From assembly GCA_913428515.1 (NCBI GenBank), contig CAJYCI010000004.1:1-32552 (forward strand): a stretch of DNA of 32,552 nt, in the 5' to 3' direction. A program made the translations under genes and the position numbers. Below, piece after piece: positions 28,651-32,552 of the stretch. Every line of letters starts with the position of its first letter. The first letter of the stretch is position 1. The notes under the pieces are model-generated. The model was not told the DNA's origin. It saw only the letters and a list, made by a program, of their open reading frames with translations, and searched no databases. The DNA comes from an uncultured Gammaproteobacteria bacterium (GTDB lineage Bacteria > Pseudomonadota > Gammaproteobacteria > Pseudomonadales > Azotimanducaceae).

Positions 28651-28839
28651 GGTTCGACTCGGACTTGCGTGCAATTTTCGGTGATCCTAATTTACTTCCT
28701 GCTGTACCCACTTGTAAACGCTCAGCCTGTCACGTCAAAAAAGGTAAAAACATCGATGACGACTTCGATCCAAGTGATATAGTCTTAAGACCAAAGAGAA
28801 AAAGGTAGGCAATAGCCGAACAGCTTGGGAGGCATAACA

Positions 28840-29505
28840 ATGATTGGCTCGGTTACAAAAGCACTTATAGTTTCTGTATTTTTACTTTTAATTGGATGCG
28901 CTACGCCCCAGATTGATCGATCGGTAATAAAAAGGATTAATTCTCCAGAATTGAATCAAGTCGCCACTGCTGAACTTGGCGATACCACTCTAACTTACTT
29001 TTACTCAGCCACTATCCCGTCTTTTAGATTATTAGCGGCATGGGCACCTAGTGACTTAGGCAGGGTGACACCAATCCCAGCAGGCCATATACTCACGCCC
29101 ACTTATGAGGACGAAAATTACGAGGCGTTCAAAGAATATTGGTTGTGTTTCGATAAGAAAAAAAAACAGCTCGTCTCTAAAGGAACTCTCCATGGTAAGT
29201 GCAGTGCTCTCTCTCCTAACTGGGGCGGGGCTGACCGCATAGTATATGAACGTGCAAACTACGTTGATCTTTCCCAGCCTAACTTTAAACAAGAATTAAT
29301 ATATAACGGTAAAGTAGGGTCTAACGTGAAATTCCTATACAGGGAGGCGAGTACTGGACTCATGCGTGACGCTTTTCGGCAAGAGGTTCAATATGATCTT
29401 AATGAGGGTAATGAGATTGGCTTTAAAGGAGCAAGATTAGAAATAATCGAGGCCACTAATCGCAAATTAACCTATAAGGTCAAATCCTTTTTTAGGCGAG
29501 ATTAG
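28840..29505 (+). CDS. Predicted lipoprotein of unknown function
   Basis: MIGSVTKALIVSVFLLLIGCATPQ lipoprotein signal with lipobox LIGC; RBS GGGAGG just upstream of ATG 28840. Confidence 0.8.
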   Translation: MIGSVTKALIVSVFLLLIGCATPQIDRSVIKRINSPELNQVATAELGDTTLTYFYSATIPSFRLLAAWAPSDLGRVTPIPAGHILTPTYEDENYEAFKEYWLCFDKKKKQLVSKGTLHGKCSALSPNWGGADRIVYERANYVDLSQPNFKQELIYNGKVGSNVKFLYREASTGLMRDAFRQEVQYDLNEGNEIGFKGARLEIIEATNRKLTYKVKSFFRRD

Positions 29506-29510
29506 ATGAA

Positions 29511-29717
29511 GTGGCTAATAATCGCCTAAGTGAGTCGGTCCTAAACGAACTCATCACTCATTGGGAAGCGCATGGCCGTGATGCCATTGACCGCACTTGC
29601 AAAGAGAATCCCGGTGCTTATATGCGAGCTGTCCTGTCTCTCGTTCCTAGAGACTTCGCCTTAACGGCAGAAAAGGATGAAACACCCCAGTGTACTGAGA
29701 TAAGGTTTGTGGATTGA
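29511..29717 (+). CDS. Small phage-like protein (68 aa; GTG start)
   Basis: MANNRLSESVLNELITHWEAHGRDAIDRTCKENPGAYMRAVLSLVPRDFALTAEKDETPQCTEIRFVD resembles small proteins found beside phage terminase genes (pattern W..G..AI......P..Y...V.SL.P.). Family recalled, not searched. Confidence 0.6.
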   Translation: MANNRLSESVLNELITHWEAHGRDAIDRTCKENPGAYMRAVLSLVPRDFALTAEKDETPQCTEIRFVD

Positions 29718-29754
29718 TTGCCTTATGATATTTAAAAACTTGGAGCGAGAATGC

Positions 29755-30339
29755 ATGTCTAAGCCGATTCGATTAATCGAGATAATTATTGCGACCGCTA
29801 TGTTATCTTTTAGTGTCAGCCTGCAAGCCAAGAAATATGATGCGATAACTTATGAGCAAACACTTGAAGTAAAAAAAGGCAGCACAATCGAGTACACGAG
29901 TGCCTCAGGAGAAAAATTCAGTGTTGGGCAGGAAATCTATTTAGGGACTCCTGCAAACGGCCATCAGATTTTTACCTACGCTTTTCTTAGGGTTGGTTTA
30001 AGGCAGCAACCCTTCCAAATCTGGTCCGCATGGACCGGGAGTCGTCTCAAGATAGATAAAATTTTTTGGAAACAGGTTCAAGGCCAACCGACTGTCTCAG
30101 TCAATACTTCCATGAAAGATGCAGGCTTTGGCGCAAAGAAACAGCTAATAGGTAATTTGGAAGCAGCAATTGAAAGCGGAGAAGTCGCTACAAGCAAGGA
30201 GTCGAAAATACCGGTTCCAGAAAAAAGCCCGATAGAAAAATTGAAGGAAGCAAAAGAACTGCTTGATCTAGAGGTTATCACTCAAGATGAATACGACGAG
30301 ATCAAGGAAAGGCTCACTCCGCTTATTCTCGGTAAATAA
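29755..30339 (+). CDS. Secreted/periplasmic protein with C-terminal SHOCT-like helical motif
   Basis: Signal peptide MSKPIRLIEIIIATAMLSFSVSLQA from ATG 29755; C-terminus PIEKLKEAKELLDLEVITQDEYDEIKERLTPLIL matches the SHOCT pattern. Confidence 0.75.
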   Translation: MSKPIRLIEIIIATAMLSFSVSLQAKKYDAITYEQTLEVKKGSTIEYTSASGEKFSVGQEIYLGTPANGHQIFTYAFLRVGLRQQPFQIWSAWTGSRLKIDKIFWKQVQGQPTVSVNTSMKDAGFGAKKQLIGNLEAAIESGEVATSKESKIPVPEKSPIEKLKEAKELLDLEVITQDEYDEIKERLTPLILGK

Positions 30340-30382
30340 AGATGAAAAACCCCAGTGTATTGAGATAAAGTTTGTGGATTGA
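30338..30382 (+). pseudogene. Second truncated 3' fragment of the phage-like gene (copy C)
   Basis: Reads KDEKPQCIEIKFVD*, matching KDETPQCTEIRFVD* of the full-length copy; about 4 mismatches in 45 nt by eye. Confidence 0.85.
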
Positions 30383-30403
30383 AAGAAAACAGCAGGGTCA
30401 AAT

Positions 30404-32552
30404 ATGTCGCGTTATTTTATTCTATTATTGCTCGCTTTTTCTCCTAAGTTAGTCTTTGCTGATTGTGACATTGAGAAAATGGAACAATCCATGGCAGGTT
30501 TTCTTTCTTTCTCGTTCACAGATGAAAACGGTCAAAGTCAAATCGGCTATGGAGGCGAATTACACACTCAATCTGAGGTGGATTCCTTCCAAGAAGATTA
30601 TGGAATAAACGGCATTTGCGATGGCACGACTGTTCCTATTCGGCTAACCGTAACCGGCTATAGCAGCTATATAGATGACCTAAGCGGACTGAAAGATATT
30701 GTCGAACTGTATTTTCTAGGACTAGGCGCATTGGCTATTGAGGATCTTCAAGACTTGGCTAATTTAAAAACTTTGACACAAGGATTCAGCTTTTATGGAA
30801 ACACAAAATTAAAAGACATCGACTCTCTCGCTACCAACCTTAGCGGCCGAATTAAGTACATATCGATTATAGATACCGGTCTAACTGAAATAACAGGTTT
30901 TAATCAGGTCAATTCGTTAGTTGAATTAGAAATCCAAAATAACTCGGCTTTGGAACGGATAGACGGATTCGACGAGTTGATCTCGATTGATGCGGGTTAC
31001 GAATCGCTGGACATTGAAGAGAATCCTAACCTGAAACAAATAACTGCTTTCCAGAATCTTGAGACCACCGGAGGCATACAATTTACCAAAAATGGCGTCT
31101 CATCCCTCGACCTTCCCGCTCTGAAGACAATCGATGGGAATCTTTTTTTAGTAAACAATTTTGATCTTGTGACAGTAAACCTACCAGAGTTAGAAAATAT
31201 AATTGGGGGATACCCTTTCACTACGTTTCGAGGAAGTCCCAAACTGGAACTCATAAACGCGCCGAAACTGAGAACTGCTCATGCGGTCTATGTACAAGAT
31301 ACTTTATTAGAAGAGTTATCGTTCCTCAGTAAAGTAACAGAAACGCAAGGTATAATAATTTCTGGAAATCCTTTTTTAGAAAATCTTGAAGGACTCGCAA
31401 ATATCGAGACTGTTGCTGGAACGCGGGGAGTTTTAATAGAGCGCAACGCTGAGCTTTCCTCATGCGACTCAATCGCTGAACTCATTGGATACCCTAATGG
31501 CCCCGAAGACGGAAAGGTTATTGGGGATATTTCGATCTCGAACAACAAAAGCGGTTGTAATTCAATAGAAGAGATATTCTCGTCTTATTCAGAGAAAGCT
31601 TCCTCGGTTGACTCAGATTCTGACAATGTGTCTGATGCCCTTGATAATTGTCCGAACAATGCCAACGAGGGCCAGCTAGACTTTGACGCTGATGGCCTAG
31701 GAGATGCTTGCGATGACGATGATGACAATGATGGCTACGCAGATGATTCTGACGAGTTCCCAAAGGATTCTGGGGAATGGGTTGATAGCGATTTCGATGG
31801 CGTGGGAGACAACTCTGATTCATTTCCTCAAGATCCAAGGGAACAGCAAGATAGTGATGGAGACGGCATAGGAAACTTTGCTGACTTCCAACCAGAAGTC
31901 ACGAGCCAGATTGGTCGAGTATTTCTTCAGACAACCTCTACAAGTGACAACATTTCTTACACCCATCTGATCAATTCTTCTGGGAACCCGCAAGAATTGG
32001 TTGGCACGCTATACGCTAGTGATGGAAGTATCGTGGGACTACCGAACCAAAAACTGCATGAAGAGGATTCCCTTCCGCCGAAGAGCAGAAAAATAATATC
32101 TTCAATTGATATTGAGCGAATATTCAATATCCTCCCTTGGACTGGACCAGCTATCCTAGAGGTACAAGGAACTGATAGTTTTAGTCTGATGACCAAACTC
32201 ACTAGTCCCAGCGGGTTAATCAGTAACACGAATTGTGTTCGTGAAAGACAGGTTGAGAATGTAGGGGGATTTGATCAGTCGGAAATAACCTATGTGCGAT
32301 TCATCAATATTGGAAATAACGAGCTTATCAATATTCGTGGAACGCTTTATGACGAGCAAGGTGAAGTGATCGGAGAAGCTAAGTCAGTTTTGGTAAGTAG
32401 ATTACCGCCGAAAGGACATGTTTGGCGAAGCCGCGAGCAATTATCAAATAGAGTAGTCGGCGAATGGAACGGAACCGCAACCTTAGACATAGATGAGCCT
32501 TCAACTGATTTGAGACTGCTTAACCTCAACTTCATCAACAACGAGACTTTCT
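30404..32552 (+). CDS. Large secreted adhesin-like protein: LRR/receptor-L-like N-terminus, thrombospondin type-3-like Ca-binding repeats, tandem C-terminal domains; 3' end outside the window
   Basis: Frame open from ATG 30404 to the window edge (716 complete codons): MSRYFILLLLAFSPKLVFADCD signal peptide; repeats such as LVELEIQNNSALERIDGF, SLDIEENPNLKQITAFQNL, GIIISGNPFLENLEGLANI; DSDSDNVSDALDNCPNNANEGQLDFDADGLGDACDDDDDNDGYADDSDEFP...DSDGDGIGNFADF. Not in the ORF track, presumably because it has no stop in the window. Confidence 0.9.
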   Translation, partial: MSRYFILLLLAFSPKLVFADCDIEKMEQSMAGFLSFSFTDENGQSQIGYGGELHTQSEVDSFQEDYGINGICDGTTVPIRLTVTGYSSYIDDLSGLKDIVELYFLGLGALAIEDLQDLANLKTLTQGFSFYGNTKLKDIDSLATNLSGRIKYISIIDTGLTEITGFNQVNSLVELEIQNNSALERIDGFDELISIDAGYESLDIEENPNLKQITAFQNLETTGGIQFTKNGVSSLDLPALKTIDGNLFLVNNFDLVTVNLPELENIIGGYPFTTFRGSPKLELINAPKLRTAHAVYVQDTLLEELSFLSKVTETQGIIISGNPFLENLEGLANIETVAGTRGVLIERNAELSSCDSIAELIGYPNGPEDGKVIGDISISNNKSGCNSIEEIFSSYSEKASSVDSDSDNVSDALDNCPNNANEGQLDFDADGLGDACDDDDDNDGYADDSDEFPKDSGEWVDSDFDGVGDNSDSFPQDPREQQDSDGDGIGNFADFQPEVTSQIGRVFLQTTSTSDNISYTHLINSSGNPQELVGTLYASDGSIVGLPNQKLHEEDSLPPKSRKIISSIDIERIFNILPWTGPAILEVQGTDSFSLMTKLTSPSGLISNTNCVRERQVENVGGFDQSEITYVRFINIGNNELINIRGTLYDEQGEVIGEAKSVLVSRLPPKGHVWRSREQLSNRVVGEWNGTATLDIDEPSTDLRLLNLNFINNETF
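31607..31890 (+). repeat. Thrombospondin type-3-like D-rich repeat block within the 30404 CDS
   Basis: DSDSDNVSDALDNCPNN / DFDADGLGDACDDDDDNDGYADDSDEFP / DSDFDGVGDNSDSFPQDP / DSDGDGIGNFADF. Confidence 0.88.

Noticed and set aside
28651-28665. GGTTCGACTC resembling a tRNA T-loop, possible tRNA fragment or att copy
   Set aside because: The flanking bases do not form a T stem or match the tRNA-Thr 3' end; too short to support.
31518-31838. 106-aa reverse ORF rich in H/R/Q
   Set aside because: Antisense of the Asp-rich TSP3 block (GAT/GAC codons read as ATC/GTC or CAT/CAC-type codons in reverse frames); composition explained by the repeat.
1-32552. CRISPR arrays, IS elements, toxin-antitoxin pairs, restriction-modification genes
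   Set aside because: No regularly spaced direct repeats of CRISPR type, no transposase, Cas, methyltransferase-endonuclease or TA-like pair seen in any frame of the provided ORFs.

Overview
The window is a gammaproteobacterial chromosome segment. Positions 1 to about 28460 are core genes in a Pseudomonas-like order: rpsI(3' part)-petABC-sspAB / dolP-like-lpoA / rsmI-rnpB-mraZ-rsmH-ftsL-ftsI-murE-murD-ftsW-murC-ftsQ-ftsA-ftsZ-lpxC / dciA(DUF721) / M23 peptidase-secA-argJ / yacG-coaE-pilD / tRNA-Thr(CGT). Positions about 28460-32552 are an accessory stretch on the far side of the tRNA gene. The core is unusually condensed: murF, mraY, murG and ddlB are missing from the dcw cluster, yraN and diaA/gmhA are missing between dolP and lpoA, and pilA/B/C are missing between pilD and tRNA-Thr. 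The remaining genes are joined by tight start/stop overlaps. The RNase P RNA appears to lack helix P12. Two coding regions are absent from the supplied ORF track: yacG (58 aa, below the size cutoff) and a large secreted protein, at least 716 codons long, that runs off the right edge. The accessory stretch contains three copies (one inverted, two truncated) of the 3' end of a small phage-like gene, interleaved with genes for a lipoprotein, a SHOCT-like protein and the large adhesin-like protein. I found no unambiguous new defence or mobile system. The tRNA-Thr-flanking locus and a G9 tract just before the SspB ClpX-docking tail are the best candidates for follow-up.
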